Origin: JBHYDC01 sp051861205
GTDB lineage: Bacteria; Pseudomonadota; Alphaproteobacteria; Rhizobiales; Pleomorphomonadaceae
Direction of reading: 5' to 3'
Length of the DNA: 64,000 nt
NCBI GenBank assembly: GCA_051861205.1
Contig: JBHYDC010000014.1
Location: forward strand, 55,049 to 119,048
Shown: positions 33,406-42,550 of the stretch, piece by piece
Numbering within the stretch: the first letter of the stretch is position 1
Layout of the letters: each line of letters opens with the position of its first letter
Translations under genes and position numbers: made by a program
The notes under the pieces: model-generated
The model's input: only the letters and a program-made list of their open reading frames with translations
What the model was told of the DNA's origin: nothing
The model's database searches: none

Positions 33406-34344
33406 ATGCGCCGTAACGTCGTTTTCTTGCAAGCTCTACTTGCCTGCACCGCCATCGCCGGACCGGCATTGGCCACTGAGAAGCTCGACGTTGTGGCGAG
33501 CTTCTCGATCCTCGGCGATATGGCCACGCGGATCGGGGGCGAGCGAGTGTCGGTGACGACACTGGTTGACGCAAACGGCGACGCCCACGTCTATCAACCG
33601 ACACCGCGCGACGCGGAAGCCGTCGCCGGAGCCGACGTCATACTGGTGAATGGGCTTGGTTTCGAAGGGTTTATCGACCGCCTTCTAGAAGCCGCCGACT
33701 ACAAGGGCGGTGTGATCACGGCCGCAACCGCCGTGAAGCCGATCGAAGGCTTCGCAGAAGAGGAAAAGGAAGAAGAGGGCCACGATCACGATCATGGCCA
33801 TGACCATGGCGGCATCGATCCTCACGCTTGGCAGAGTTTAGCGAATGGTGTTCTCTACACTGCCGCCATTGCCGACGGATTCTGCAAGGCTGCGCCTGAT
33901 GACTGCGCGCTTTTCCGCGCCAATGCCGCTGCCTATTCCGCGGAACTCGCCAAGCTCGACGCCGACGTGAAGGCGCGCGTGTCGGCTATCCCGGAAGGCC
34001 AGCGTAAAGTGATCACCAGCCACGATGCTTTCGGTTACTTCGGGAGAGAATATGGCATCACGTTCCTAGCTCCGCAGGGCATATCGACCGATAGCGAAGC
34101 ATCAGCGGCAACCGTCGCCGATCTCATTCGGCAAATCCGGGAGCTGAACGTAAAGGTTCTGTTCGTCGAGAACATATCCGACCCGCGCCTCATTCAGCAG
34201 ATCGGCACCGAAACCGGGGCGAGCCTTGGCGGAACGCTCTACTCAGACGCCTTGTCGGACTCGGACGAAGCCGGCGCCAGCTACATCGGGATGATGAAAC
34301 ACAATGCCGACGCGCTGATCGCGGCGATGGAACGCGGATCCTGA
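33406..34344 (+). CDS. Zinc ABC transporter, substrate-binding protein (ZnuA/AztC type)
   Basis: A 312-aa periplasmic cluster A-I metal-binding protein. Signal peptide to about residue 23 (ending PALATEK). Ligand region GDAHVYQPTPRD with the first His, a His/Asp-rich loop GHDHDHGHDHGGIDPHAWQ (about 125-145), SHDAFGYFGREYGI with another His, and a C-terminal ENISDPRLIQQIGTETGASLGGTLYSDALSD. The His-rich loop is typical of zinc rather than manganese binders. RBS AAGGG before the ATG; 32 bp after the permease. Confidence 0.93.
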   Translation: MRRNVVFLQALLACTAIAGPALATEKLDVVASFSILGDMATRIGGERVSVTTLVDANGDAHVYQPTPRDAEAVAGADVILVNGLGFEGFIDRLLEAADYKGGVITAATAVKPIEGFAEEEKEEEGHDHDHGHDHGGIDPHAWQSLANGVLYTAAIADGFCKAAPDDCALFRANAAAYSAELAKLDADVKARVSAIPEGQRKVITSHDAFGYFGREYGITFLAPQGISTDSEASAATVADLIRQIRELNVKVLFVENISDPRLIQQIGTETGASLGGTLYSDALSDSDEAGASYIGMMKHNADALIAAMERGS

Positions 34345-34347
34345 CCG

Positions 34348-35442
34348 CTATTCGGCGGTTTCGAGTCGGCTACGCGCCGACGCGTTCTGGGACCGGAGGC
34401 GCTTGAGGCGTCGGGCGAGGTCGTCGACCCGCTGGGCTCGTTCCTCGGGATCGACAGGAAGCTCGCTTGCGCGCTGACTGAACGGTTGGGGAAGCTGCGG
34501 CGCGTCGGGCCCGATCGGGAAGGTCGCCAGAATATCGGCGTCCCTCGGAGGCGGCCCGCCCGAGGCCTCGTCATCAGAGGTATGCGCCGGGCTACCATCG
34601 ACATCTTCCGGCGATATCGTTGCCCCCTGCCTTATTGCCTCAAGCCGAAGCCGATCGCGCTCACGGCGAAGCCGGCTCGCTTCTTCCATGAGTGCGTCGC
34701 GCTCGGCCAAAAGGCTTTGCAGGGCGGCTTGGAGCGAGTCGGCGTCGTCGTCCCCGCTCGGAAGTTCGTCCGCGCCCGGCAGGCCCATGGCGGGCACAGG
34801 GACGGGCTTCCCGGCCTCGGCGCTGATCAGCACGGTGCCGATTTCGGTTGCGATCCGTTCCGCCTCCCCGGCACGCTCTTGAGCCCCTAGTGCGGCGCGC
34901 TCGGCGGCGGCAACCCGCCGTTCCATATCGCGGCGATCCGAAAGAGCGCGGTTCAACGCTTCCTCGGCCTGACGAAGATCAGCCCGTATCACCTCGACCC
35001 GGCTCTCCGCCAGCGCGAGGGCCTCTTGGTCGCTGCGATGCTGGATCCTCATGGCGGCCAGTTCGGTCGTCTCTTCGGCCCGCGCCTGACATTCGTCAAC
35101 GAAGGCTTTGCGAACGGCAGCGAGGTCGGCCTCAATCCGCGCAGCTTTGACGGCGTATTGCGCGCGCACCGCATCCTTCGCCGCTGCCATTTCCGATAGA
35201 GATCGCGGCAGACGCGCTTCGATTTCGCCGCGAGCGAGACGAGCCGCCCGGCGCATGAAAATCGGGAAAAGGATCAGCGCCACCAAGCTGGCCGACAAGG
35301 CCCCAAGGGCAAAGACCAACGCGTTTTCGATCACGATACGTCCAAATCCCGCCCACCCCGCCCGCCGCGCTCTATGCGCGGCAGTGCGCAGATTTCCGAA
35401 CGTCGAAGCCGGGCGTCCGGCGCCTTCGATGCCGTTAAGCAT
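34348..35442 (-). CDS. Coiled-coil membrane protein, unknown
   Basis: 364 aa. One transmembrane helix near residues 38-60 (IENALVFALGALSASLVALILFPIF), followed by MRRAARLARGEIEARLPRSLSEMAAAKDAVRAQYAVKAARIEADLAAVRKAF and a long Ala/Glu/Arg-rich coiled coil to about 205, then an acidic Pro/Gly linker and a second coiled coil near the end. Proteins of this design occur in many Rhizobiales without an assigned role. Converges on the zinc operon with a 3-bp gap. Confidence 0.75.
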   Translation of the reverse strand: MLNGIEGAGRPASTFGNLRTAAHRARRAGWAGFGRIVIENALVFALGALSASLVALILFPIFMRRAARLARGEIEARLPRSLSEMAAAKDAVRAQYAVKAARIEADLAAVRKAFVDECQARAEETTELAAMRIQHRSDQEALALAESRVEVIRADLRQAEEALNRALSDRRDMERRVAAAERAALGAQERAGEAERIATEIGTVLISAEAGKPVPVPAMGLPGADELPSGDDDADSLQAALQSLLAERDALMEEASRLRRERDRLRLEAIRQGATISPEDVDGSPAHTSDDEASGGPPPRDADILATFPIGPDAPQLPQPFSQRASELPVDPEERAQRVDDLARRLKRLRSQNASARSRLETAE

Positions 35443-35507
35443 TCTCCGGAGCCGGGCCTGGGGTCAAGGCCACAAAAAGGCGCGCCCGAATGCCCCGAAG
35501 TGTTCGA

Positions 35508-36092
35508 TCAGAAAGGATTCCAGGTAGCCTCGGGCGTAAACTTGAGGTAGCCGACGTTAACTCCAAGCCGGGCCCCCACCCCCGACCGGACCGGCACCAG
35601 CAGCATCGGTCCCGCTCGAAGCGCGGTTATGCCAAATCCGCCGACGAAGTAAGCCGAACCGTTGACGCCGCCAAAACGCGTATAGATCGCGTTCACTGAT
35701 GGCAGATTGTAGACGAGGATCATGGTACGGGCGCCGTCTGCCCCTAGATCGAAACCGATCGAGGGCCCTTGCCAGTAAACGCGGAAGTTTCCGGCGTTGC
35801 GGGTGTAGAGAATGCCTTCTCCATAGCGAAGCCCGCCGAAGATCGCGCCGCCGCCTTCCTGGCCAAGAACATAGCCGTTCGGCTGCCCGTAGGACGAGAC
35901 CGCCTTCTCGATGACCGACGCAAGGCCGCTGGAAACTTGCCCGAAAAACTTGTTGCCGGCTTGGACAAGTTCGTTCGACGTGTAGCCGGTGCCCTGAGCG
36001 TTAGACTGCTGGGCGGCAACGGGCGATGCGAGGAGGGCCGCTATCAAGCTGGCGGCAACGACGCGCATGATGCGCGAGAAGAAAGCAGGCAT
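35508..36092 (-). CDS. eipA: EipA-family envelope integrity protein (DUF1134)
   Basis: A 194-aa periplasmic protein. Signal peptide to about residue 28 (ending SPVAAQQ). The mature protein shows the DUF1134 core: VQAGNKFFGQVSSGLASVIEKAVSSYGQPNGYVLGQEGGGAIFGGLRYGEGILYTRNAG and GPSIGFDLGADGARTMILVYNLPSVNAIYTRFGGVNGSAYFVGGFG. EipA in Brucella is a small beta-barrel protein required for envelope integrity and is CtrA-regulated. Start ATG 36092 has GAGG 8 nt upstream; an upstream TTG and an internal ATG at 36068 are alternatives. It shares a 115-bp divergent promoter region with the YHS gene; TTAA motifs there do not form a spaced CtrA box. Confidence 0.9.
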   Translation of the reverse strand: MPAFFSRIMRVVAASLIAALLASPVAAQQSNAQGTGYTSNELVQAGNKFFGQVSSGLASVIEKAVSSYGQPNGYVLGQEGGGAIFGGLRYGEGILYTRNAGNFRVYWQGPSIGFDLGADGARTMILVYNLPSVNAIYTRFGGVNGSAYFVGGFGITALRAGPMLLVPVRSGVGARLGVNVGYLKFTPEATWNPF

Positions 36093-36207
36093 CCGCAACG
36101 CCTCGTCCCGAGACCGTGTTGAAAGGTACCGCGATTAACCGGACCGTCACCCCCTCGGGTAAGGATGAAAGTCCAGATAGCGGAAGACCGAATCGGTTAA
36201 TTAGGCC

Positions 36208-36708
36208 ATGATAATGGTGAATTTGGAATCAAAGCGTTGGGTCTTGCGCTTAAGCACCTTTTTGGCAGCCGCTCACATGGCTTTCACGGTCCTGACGGGC
36301 GATGCCGAGGCGTTTAACGAGCGCATCATTCATGACCGCTACTCGGGCCTTGCTATTGGCGGCTATGACCCGGTTACATTCTTCATCTCCGATAAGCCGA
36401 GAATCGGCGATCCGGAGATTGAAGTGGAATGGGAAGATAGTTTCTGGCGCTTCGTGAATCAGGGTAACGCGGATGCTTTTGCCGCGGCACCAGCCGCTTA
36501 CATTCCGGCCTATGGCGGCTATGGCGTGATCGGCGTGACGAAGGGGGTACCGCAGCCCGGCGACCCCACGATCTATGTGATTCACGCCAACCGGATCTTC
36601 ATGTTCAACTCAGAGGCCGACCGGACGCTTTTCCTCACTGATCCGGAGGGGCTCACCGCGCTTGCCGACGCCAAATGGCCGACGGTCAGTAACCAGCTTG
36701 CACGCTGA
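36208..36708 (+). CDS. Secreted YHS-domain protein
   Basis: A 166-aa protein with an N-terminal signal or anchor helix (about 12-34, LSTFLAAAHMAFTVLTGDAEA) and a YHS-like domain: GLAIGGYDPVTFFISDKPRIGDPEIEVEWEDSFWRFVNQGNADAFAAAPAAYIPAYGGYGVIGV (about 46-110). YHS domains are found in metal-handling and copper-related proteins, but the Cys residues sometimes associated with metal binding are absent here. It is 122 bp before chpT; a stable hairpin lies between them. Confidence 0.82.
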   Translation: MIMVNLESKRWVLRLSTFLAAAHMAFTVLTGDAEAFNERIIHDRYSGLAIGGYDPVTFFISDKPRIGDPEIEVEWEDSFWRFVNQGNADAFAAAPAAYIPAYGGYGVIGVTKGVPQPGDPTIYVIHANRIFMFNSEADRTLFLTDPEGLTALADAKWPTVSNQLAR

Positions 36709-36775
36709 TCCGGTGACACTCGCTTAGGTAGCCGGGTTGGCATGGCGGCGGTGGCCCTGTAATCACGATCGTAAA

Positions 36776-36799
36776 CTTCGGCGAAGCGATTCGCCGAGG
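36776..36799 (+). other. Stable GNRA-capped hairpin in the chpT leader
   Basis: CTTCGGCGAA (36776-36785), loop GCGA, TTCGCCGAGG (36790-36799): 10 bp with one G-T pair and a GNRA tetraloop, ending 31 bp before the chpT ATG. No T tract follows, so it may be an attenuating or protective leader structure or a weak terminator of the YHS gene. Confidence 0.55.
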
Positions 36800-36830
36800 C
36801 TTCTCCGTCCATTCAATCGGGACTGCCGCC

Positions 36831-37481
36831 ATGTCCGAGCCGTTTAAGATCGAAGCGCTCGATTTCGCCGCGTTGCTCTGCTCCCGCGTTTGCCATGACA
36901 TCATCTCTCCCGTCGGCGCCATCACCAATGGGTTGGAGGTGCTGGACGAGGAGGATAGCGAGGAAATGAAGGCCTTCGCCTTCGACCTCATTCGCAAAAG
37001 CGCCCGCACCGCATCCTCCAAGCTCCAATTCGCGCGGCTTGCCTTCGGAGCGGCCGGCTCGGCGGGGGCCGAGGTGGACCTCGGCGACGCTGAAAACGTG
37101 GCCAAGCGCTACATGGAAGGTGAAAAGGCGGAATTGGAGTGGTTGGCGGCACGCCAGCTTTTGCCGAAGAATCAGGTCAAGCTTCTCCTGAACCTGCTTC
37201 TGGTGTCTCTCCACGCCATTCCCCGCGGCGGCAAAGTTACCGTGACTGTGGAGGGCAGCCTGCCCTTTCCCGTCCAGCGCATCGAGGCCACGGGCCCCCT
37301 GTCGCGGATCCCGCCCAGGGTCGCCGACCTTCTCGCCGGTCAGCTCGAAGACGGCATCGACGCACACGCCATTCAGCCCTTTTACGCCGGCGCGCTTGCA
37401 CGCGAAGCGGGTCTCGTTGTCGAAATTTCCAAGACGGATGATACCGTTGTATTTCAGGCGCGGCGCGCCGAAGGGGCCTGA
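36831..37481 (+). CDS. chpT: Histidine phosphotransferase ChpT
   Basis: A 216-aa dimeric phosphotransferase that passes phosphate from the CckA hybrid kinase to CtrA and CpdR. The dimerisation/phosphoacceptor helix contains LCSRVCHDIISPVGAITNGLEVL with His22; the rest is a degenerate HATPase-like fold (LLNLLLVSLHAIPRGGKVTV) lacking the ATP-binding G boxes. The CtrA it serves is encoded 17 kb away in this window. It is followed by a terminator and then the che operon, an adjacency that I recall from other alphaproteobacteria. Confidence 0.94.
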   Translation: MSEPFKIEALDFAALLCSRVCHDIISPVGAITNGLEVLDEEDSEEMKAFAFDLIRKSARTASSKLQFARLAFGAAGSAGAEVDLGDAENVAKRYMEGEKAELEWLAARQLLPKNQVKLLLNLLLVSLHAIPRGGKVTVTVEGSLPFPVQRIEATGPLSRIPPRVADLLAGQLEDGIDAHAIQPFYAGALAREAGLVVEISKTDDTVVFQARRAEGA

Positions 37482-37495
37482 CGGGCCTCTTTTTT
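37472..37495 (+). terminator. Rho-independent terminator of chpT
   Basis: An AGGGGCC-type arm, short loop, GGGCCTCT arm and T6 immediately at the chpT stop (37479-37481 inside the stem-loop). It separates chpT from the che operon transcriptionally. Confidence 0.7.
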
Positions 37496-37580
37496 ACCCG
37501 TTCCGCAGAAAAAATATTACATGCTAATAGGTTGATCCGCCATGCGTTCGGTGCGCAGCGCATATACTGGATCGGGCAAC

Positions 37581-37595
37581 TTCAACGTATATTAA
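37581..37595 (+). promoter_or_regulatory. CtrA-like box upstream of cheA
   Basis: TTCA-N7-TTAA (37581-37584, 37592-37595), one mismatch from consensus, followed closely by another TTAACC. About 96 bp before the cheA ATG in an AT-richer gap. Confidence 0.4.
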
Positions 37596-37690
37596 CAGTT
37601 TAACCTGACACTTTCCCTGAAGCGACCGCATTGGAATGCCGGTCTTGCCACCTGCGCGTGTCGGGCGGCGATGGCTTCCGGGAGTGTAAA

Positions 37691-40453
37691 ATGGACGATC
37701 TGTTGCGGGAATTCCTTACGGAAACGAACGAGTCCCTCGACGTGGTTGACGTCGAATTGGTCAAGTTTGAGCAAGAGCCGAATAACGCACGCATTCTCGA
37801 CAACATTTTCCGGCTCGTCCACACGATCAAGGGAACGTGCGGCTTTCTTGGGTTGCCAAGGCTTGAGGCCCTTGCGCATGCAGCTGAAACGCTGATGGGC
37901 AAATTCCGCGAGGGCGCGCCGGTTACCCAAGACGCTGTCAGCCTGATCCTGCAAACCATCGACCGTATCAAGGGCATCCTTGCCGAACTTGAGGCGCAAG
38001 AGGGCGAAGAGCCCAAGGGAACCGACACCGACCTGATCTCGGAGCTCGAAGCGATGTCGCAAGCCGGGGAAGCAGCGAAGTCCGAACATAAGAAGGTGGT
38101 GCCGGAAGAGTCGAAATCCGTTTCTGACTCGCTGGTTGTCCAGGTGCTCGAACGCGAACTGCGCCCAGGCGAAGTTTCTCTGGCAGACCTTGAACGGCCC
38201 TTCCGAGAAACCGAGGTCGAGGTCGTCGAGCCCCTTCCGGGGGATGCCGAAGCAATCCAGCCCGCCGGTATCGATTTCACCCGCGTGGCGGCGGAAATCG
38301 AGGCGCGCATGAACTCCCAGGCGCCGAACAAGGCTGAAAAGGCCGAACGTAGCCAAGAATACCGCGATGGCGATTTGGACAAGGGCGACGGTAAGGGCTC
38401 CGTTTCGAGCCAGTCCATCCGCGTGAACGTCGAAACCCTCGAACATCTCATGACGATGGTGTCCGAGCTAGTTCTAACCCGCAATCAGCTGTTGGAAATC
38501 GTGCGCCGGCACGAGGACAGCGAATTCAAGGTGCCCCTGCAGAGGCTCTCCAACGTAACGGCCGAGTTGCAGGAAGGCGTCATGAAGACGCGCATGCAGC
38601 CGATCGGCAACGCTTGGCAGAAACTGCCCCGCATCGTGCGCGACCTGGCTCAGGAACTCGGCAAGCAGATCGAACTCGACATGGTCGGCGCCGAGACCGA
38701 GCTCGACCGTCAGGTTCTGGAACTCATCAAGGATCCGCTGACGCACATGGTCCGCAACTCGGCCGATCACGGCCTTGAGCGCACCGAGGACCGAAAGCGC
38801 GCTGGTAAGCCCGAGAAGGGCAACATCAAGCTGTCCGCCTATCACGAGGGCGGACACATAATCATCGAGATCGCCGACGATGGACGCGGCCTGGATGTTG
38901 AGCGCATCAAAGCGAAGGCGGTCGAGAATGGTTTGGCCAGCGAGGCCGAACTTGAAAAGATGCCTGAAGCCCAGATCTTCAAATACATCTTCGCACCCGG
39001 TTTCTCGACGGCCGCCAAGGTTACCAGCGTATCGGGTCGCGGCGTCGGCATGGACGTGGTGCGCACGAACATCGAAATGATCGGCGGATCGATCGACCTG
39101 AAGTCGACCGCCGGCTTGGGTTCGACCTTCACGATCAAGATCCCGCTGACGCTGGCGATCGTGTCCACGCTGATCGTCGAAAGCGATGGCGACCGCTTCG
39201 CCATCCCGCAGCTTTCGGTGGTTGAACTCGTTCGCGTTCAGTCCAACTCCGAACATCGGATCGAGCGCATCAACGACACCCCCGTACTGCGGCTGCGCTC
39301 GAAACTGCTCCCGCTGGTCTCCCTGGCGCGCCTCCTTGGCATCAAGGAAGGCAGCGGCGCCAAGAGTGAAGATGACGGCTTCATTGTCGTCATGCAGGTT
39401 GGCAACGCCACTTTCGGCTTGGTGGTCGATGGTGTGTTCCACACCGAGGAAATCGTGGTGAAGCCGATGTCGAAGATGCTTCGGCACATCACCATGTTCT
39501 CCGGCAACACGATTCTTGGCGACGGCTCGGTGATCATGATCATCGATCCGAACGGCGTCGCAAGCGCCCTTGGAACCGCGATCGCGACCAACCTCAACGA
39601 CAAGACGGAGAGCGAGAAGGTCCACACCTCGGAAGATCAGGCGATGATTTCGATGCTGCTGTTCCGCGCGGGTTCGCCCGAGCCGAAGGCCGTGCCGCTG
39701 TCGCTGGTCACCCGACTGGAAGAGTTCGAGATCGAGAAGATCGAGCATTCCAACGGCCGCGACCTCGTGCAATATCGTGGCAGCTTGATGCCGCTCGTGT
39801 ACCTCAACAACAGCGTTCGCCGGCGCGACGAAGGAACCCAGCCGATGCTGGTGTTCTCGGATGCGGGCCGCTCGATGGGCCTTGTCGTCGACGAGATCGT
39901 GGACATCGTGGAAGAGCGGCTGGACATTCAGGTCGGCTCGGAAATCCCCGGCGTACTTGGCTCGGCGGTGATCAAGAGCAAGGCGACCGAGATCATCGAC
40001 ATCGGCCACTTCCTGCCGCTGGCCTTCGAGGATTGGTTCACGCGCAAGGAAATCGCCAGCGCGGCTCTGACCCGCTCGCTGCTCTTCATCGACGACAGCC
40101 CGTTCTTCCGCAATATGCTCGGACCGGTTCTGAAGGCCGCCGGCTTCAATGTAACGTCCTGCGAATCGGCAACCGACGCGATGAAGCGTCTGGGCGACGG
40201 CGAGCACTTCGATGTGATCGTGTCGGACATCGAAATGCCGGTGGTCAACGGCTTTGAACTGGCCGAGATGCTGCGCCGCGATCCGCGCTTCAAGGCGACG
40301 CCGATCATCGCTCTTTCGGCCGTTTGCACGCCCGCTTCGATCGAACGCGGCCGCCTTTCGGGCTTCGACGACTATGTCGCCAAGTTCGACCGGCCGGGCT
40401 TGATCGCCACCCTCAAGGAAGTCACCAGCAACGAACTGGGTATCGCGGCATGA
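37691..40453 (+). CDS. cheA: Chemotaxis histidine kinase CheA, hybrid with receiver domain
   Basis: 920 aa. Hpt/P1 domain with His44 in FRLVHTIKGTCGFLGL (1-105), a linker, P3 dimerisation with LMTMVSELVLTRNQLLE (about 255), P4 ATPase with DPLTHMVRNSADHGLE, IADDGRGLDVERI, FAPGFST and GRGVGMDVVRTNI, then two consecutive CheW-like regions (about 490-630 and 640-780), and a C-terminal receiver (about 795-915) with phospho-acceptor Asp in FDVIVSDIEMPVVNG. P2 is not recognisable. The CheA-receiver fusion differs from the classical enterobacterial form. ATG 37691 has GGGAG 6 nt before; the frame opens further upstream but the Hpt begins here. First gene of cheAWYBR. Confidence 0.96.
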   Translation: MDDLLREFLTETNESLDVVDVELVKFEQEPNNARILDNIFRLVHTIKGTCGFLGLPRLEALAHAAETLMGKFREGAPVTQDAVSLILQTIDRIKGILAELEAQEGEEPKGTDTDLISELEAMSQAGEAAKSEHKKVVPEESKSVSDSLVVQVLERELRPGEVSLADLERPFRETEVEVVEPLPGDAEAIQPAGIDFTRVAAEIEARMNSQAPNKAEKAERSQEYRDGDLDKGDGKGSVSSQSIRVNVETLEHLMTMVSELVLTRNQLLEIVRRHEDSEFKVPLQRLSNVTAELQEGVMKTRMQPIGNAWQKLPRIVRDLAQELGKQIELDMVGAETELDRQVLELIKDPLTHMVRNSADHGLERTEDRKRAGKPEKGNIKLSAYHEGGHIIIEIADDGRGLDVERIKAKAVENGLASEAELEKMPEAQIFKYIFAPGFSTAAKVTSVSGRGVGMDVVRTNIEMIGGSIDLKSTAGLGSTFTIKIPLTLAIVSTLIVESDGDRFAIPQLSVVELVRVQSNSEHRIERINDTPVLRLRSKLLPLVSLARLLGIKEGSGAKSEDDGFIVVMQVGNATFGLVVDGVFHTEEIVVKPMSKMLRHITMFSGNTILGDGSVIMIIDPNGVASALGTAIATNLNDKTESEKVHTSEDQAMISMLLFRAGSPEPKAVPLSLVTRLEEFEIEKIEHSNGRDLVQYRGSLMPLVYLNNSVRRRDEGTQPMLVFSDAGRSMGLVVDEIVDIVEERLDIQVGSEIPGVLGSAVIKSKATEIIDIGHFLPLAFEDWFTRKEIASAALTRSLLFIDDSPFFRNMLGPVLKAAGFNVTSCESATDAMKRLGDGEHFDVIVSDIEMPVVNGFELAEMLRRDPRFKATPIIALSAVCTPASIERGRLSGFDDYVAKFDRPGLIATLKEVTSNELGIAA

Positions 40454-40941
40454 ACAGCACCGATCTTACTCCTGGCATTGCTGCCAACGACGTCCTGTCC
40501 GACACCACGCAATATGTGACCGTCGTGATCGGCGGCCAGCTCTTCGGACTGCCGATCCACAAGGTGCACGACGTTTTCGTTCCCGAAAGCGTGACCCGTG
40601 TTCCGCTGTCCGCGCGCGAAATCGCCGGCGTGCTCAACCTGCGCGGCCGGATCGTGACGGCGGTCGATATGCGCCGCCGGCTCGGTCTTCCGCCCCGCGA
40701 AGGTCAGCATGGCATCATGGCCGTCGGTATCGAGTTTCGCGGCGAGTCCTACGGGCTCATCATCGACGAAGTCGGTGAGGTCCTGAACCTTGAGGGCTCC
40801 AGCCGCGAAGCCAATCCGGCGAACCTCGATCGGCGCTGGACCGAAATTTCCGGCGGCGTCCATCGCCTGTCCGGGCAATTGATGGTGATTCTCGACGTAG
40901 AGCGCGTGCTCGGCCGCATGATGGATCAGATGGCGGCTTGA
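40450..40941 (+). CDS. cheW: Chemotaxis coupling protein CheW
   Basis: A 163-aa adaptor coupling receptors to CheA in membrane arrays. YVTVVIGGQLFGLPIHKVHDVFVPESVTRVPLSAREIAGVLNLRGRIVTAVDMRRRLGLP is the standard CheW core, followed by GLIIDEVGEVL and GQLMVILDVERVL. The ATG overlaps the cheA stop by 4 nt, so translation is likely coupled. Confidence 0.96.
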   Translation: MNSTDLTPGIAANDVLSDTTQYVTVVIGGQLFGLPIHKVHDVFVPESVTRVPLSAREIAGVLNLRGRIVTAVDMRRRLGLPPREGQHGIMAVGIEFRGESYGLIIDEVGEVLNLEGSSREANPANLDRRWTEISGGVHRLSGQLMVILDVERVLGRMMDQMAA

Positions 40942-40979
40942 TCGTCCGGTTTGGCCGACCGGCCCCGAAGGAGTGACCG

Positions 40980-41345
40980 ATGAAAAGCTGTCTGGTGGTT
41001 GATGACTCGAGCGTCATCCGCAAGGTCGCAAGGCGAATTCTGGAGGACTTGTCCTTCACCATCTCGGAAGCCGAGGATGGTCAACAGGCCTTGGACTACT
41101 GTCAGCAACAGATGCCCGACGCGATCCTGCTCGACTGGAACATGCCGGTCATGGATGGCCTGGAGTTTCTGGCGCAGCTCCGCAAGCTTGAAAGCGGAGA
41201 CAAGCCGAAAGTGGTGTTCTGCACGACCGAGAACGACGTCGGGCACATTGCCCGCGCGATCCGGGCAGGCGCTAACGAATACATCATGAAGCCCTTCGAC
41301 CGGGAGATCGTGGAAGCGAAATTCCAGGAAGTCGGCCTGATCTAA
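40980..41345 (+). CDS. cheY: Response regulator CheY
   Basis: A 121-aa single receiver domain that carries the CheA phosphate to the flagellar motor. Acidic pair VVDDSSVIRKV, phospho-acceptor Asp52 in ILLDWNMPVMDGLEFL, conserved Thr in CTTENDV and Lys in IMKPFDREI. It could also act as a phosphate sink, as is common where several CheY proteins exist. Good spacing with GAAGGAG before the ATG. Confidence 0.95.
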   Translation: MKSCLVVDDSSVIRKVARRILEDLSFTISEAEDGQQALDYCQQQMPDAILLDWNMPVMDGLEFLAQLRKLESGDKPKVVFCTTENDVGHIARAIRAGANEYIMKPFDREIVEAKFQEVGLI

Positions 41346-41377
41346 AGCGTACGACTAATACTTTGAGGAGTGTGCCC

Positions 41378-42550
41378 ATGTCGGCACTCGCACGTCAGTC
41401 GTCGTCGGCCGGAGCGATAACGAATCCAATCCGGGTTATGGTAGTCGACGATTCCGTGGTGGTGCGCGGCTTGGTCGGTCGGTGGATCGATGAAGATCCC
41501 AACCTCGCGGTGGTGGCCAGCCATCGCAATGGGCGCCTTGCTGTCGATGACGTTCTGAAATCCAACCCCGACGTCGTGATCCTCGATATCGAGATGCCCG
41601 ACATGGACGGGCTGACCGCGCTGCCGCTGCTTCTGGAAAAGAAGCGCGACCTCGTCGTCGTGGTTGCGTCGACTCTGACGCGCCGCAATGCGGAGATTTC
41701 GCTGAAGGCGCTCTCGCTCGGCGCGGCCGATTACGTGCCCAAGCCCGAGACGAACTCCAGCGTCACGACCTCCACGGACTTCCGCCGCGAGTTGGTGGAT
41801 AAGGTCACGCACCTCGGCCAGCGCGCCCGCGCTAGGGCCGCAAACCGGGCGACGGGGCTCCCACCGCTTAGCGCCAGCGCGGCGGCAAGCCGAGCTTCGG
41901 CATCTCCTGCCAATGCCGCCACGCGCGCTCGCCCCAGTTTCACGCTGAGAGCCTACTCGATGGTTCGCCCTCGGGTCCTTGCGATCGGTAGCTCAACCGG
42001 CGGACCGCAGGCCTTGAATGAGATGTTCCGGGAGATCGGATCTTCGATAGGTCAGGTGCCCGTGGTCATAACCCAGCATATGCCGCCCACGTTCACCGCC
42101 ATTTTGGCCGAACACATCGCCAAATCCGCTGGAAGGCCTGCGGCTGAGGGCAAGGATGGCGAAGTCATCCAACAGGGCCGCATCTACATCGCGCCGGGCG
42201 GGCGCCACATGATGCTGGTAAAGCAGGGCAGCGATGTCTTGGTCCGCCTGACAGACGGTCCGCCGGTGAACTTTTGCAAGCCGGCGGTCGATCCGCTTTT
42301 CCATACGGTATGCGAAATCTACGGCAACGCGGCGCTCGCCGTCGTGTTGACCGGGATGGGCGCGGACGGAGCGGAGGGTGTTCGCGAAATCGGCAGCAAT
42401 GGCGGCACCGTTATCGCTCAGGACGAAGAGACGAGTGTCGTTTGGGGCATGCCGGGAGCTGCAGCCCACACCGGCCAGTGTGCAGACGTCCTGCCACTTT
42501 CGGAAATCGGCAGAAAAGTGTCCCGCATACTGCTCGGAGGCCGCCCGTGA
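41378..42550 (+). CDS. cheB: Chemotaxis methylesterase CheB
   Basis: A 390-aa two-domain protein that demethylates or deamidates receptor glutamates. Receiver (about 17-135) with Asp70 in VVILDIEMPDMDGL; a Ser/Ala-rich linker (about 145-190); catalytic domain with AIGSSTGGPQAL (active Ser), VITQHMPPTFTAILAEHI (active His) and VLTGMGADGAEG (active Asp). ATG 41378 is preceded by GAGGAG at 7 nt; the frame continues upstream to a TTG. The 3' end overlaps cheR by 4 nt. Confidence 0.97.
   Translation: MSALARQSSSAGAITNPIRVMVVDDSVVVRGLVGRWIDEDPNLAVVASHRNGRLAVDDVLKSNPDVVILDIEMPDMDGLTALPLLLEKKRDLVVVVASTLTRRNAEISLKALSLGAADYVPKPETNSSVTTSTDFRRELVDKVTHLGQRARARAANRATGLPPLSASAAASRASASPANAATRARPSFTLRAYSMVRPRVLAIGSSTGGPQALNEMFREIGSSIGQVPVVITQHMPPTFTAILAEHIAKSAGRPAAEGKDGEVIQQGRIYIAPGGRHMMLVKQGSDVLVRLTDGPPVNFCKPAVDPLFHTVCEIYGNAALAVVLTGMGADGAEGVREIGSNGGTVIAQDEETSVVWGMPGAAAHTGQCADVLPLSEIGRKVSRILLGGRP

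Noticed and set aside
36134..36201. TTAA motifs between eipA and the YHS gene as CtrA boxes
   Set aside because: EipA is CtrA-regulated in Brucella, but the two TTAA motifs here have no partner at 7-nt spacing.
38474..40207. 577-codon open frame antisense to cheA
   Set aside because: It is a mirror of a high-GC coding gene: His/Arg/Asp-rich, no start signal, no family. The cheA frame has all expected motifs.
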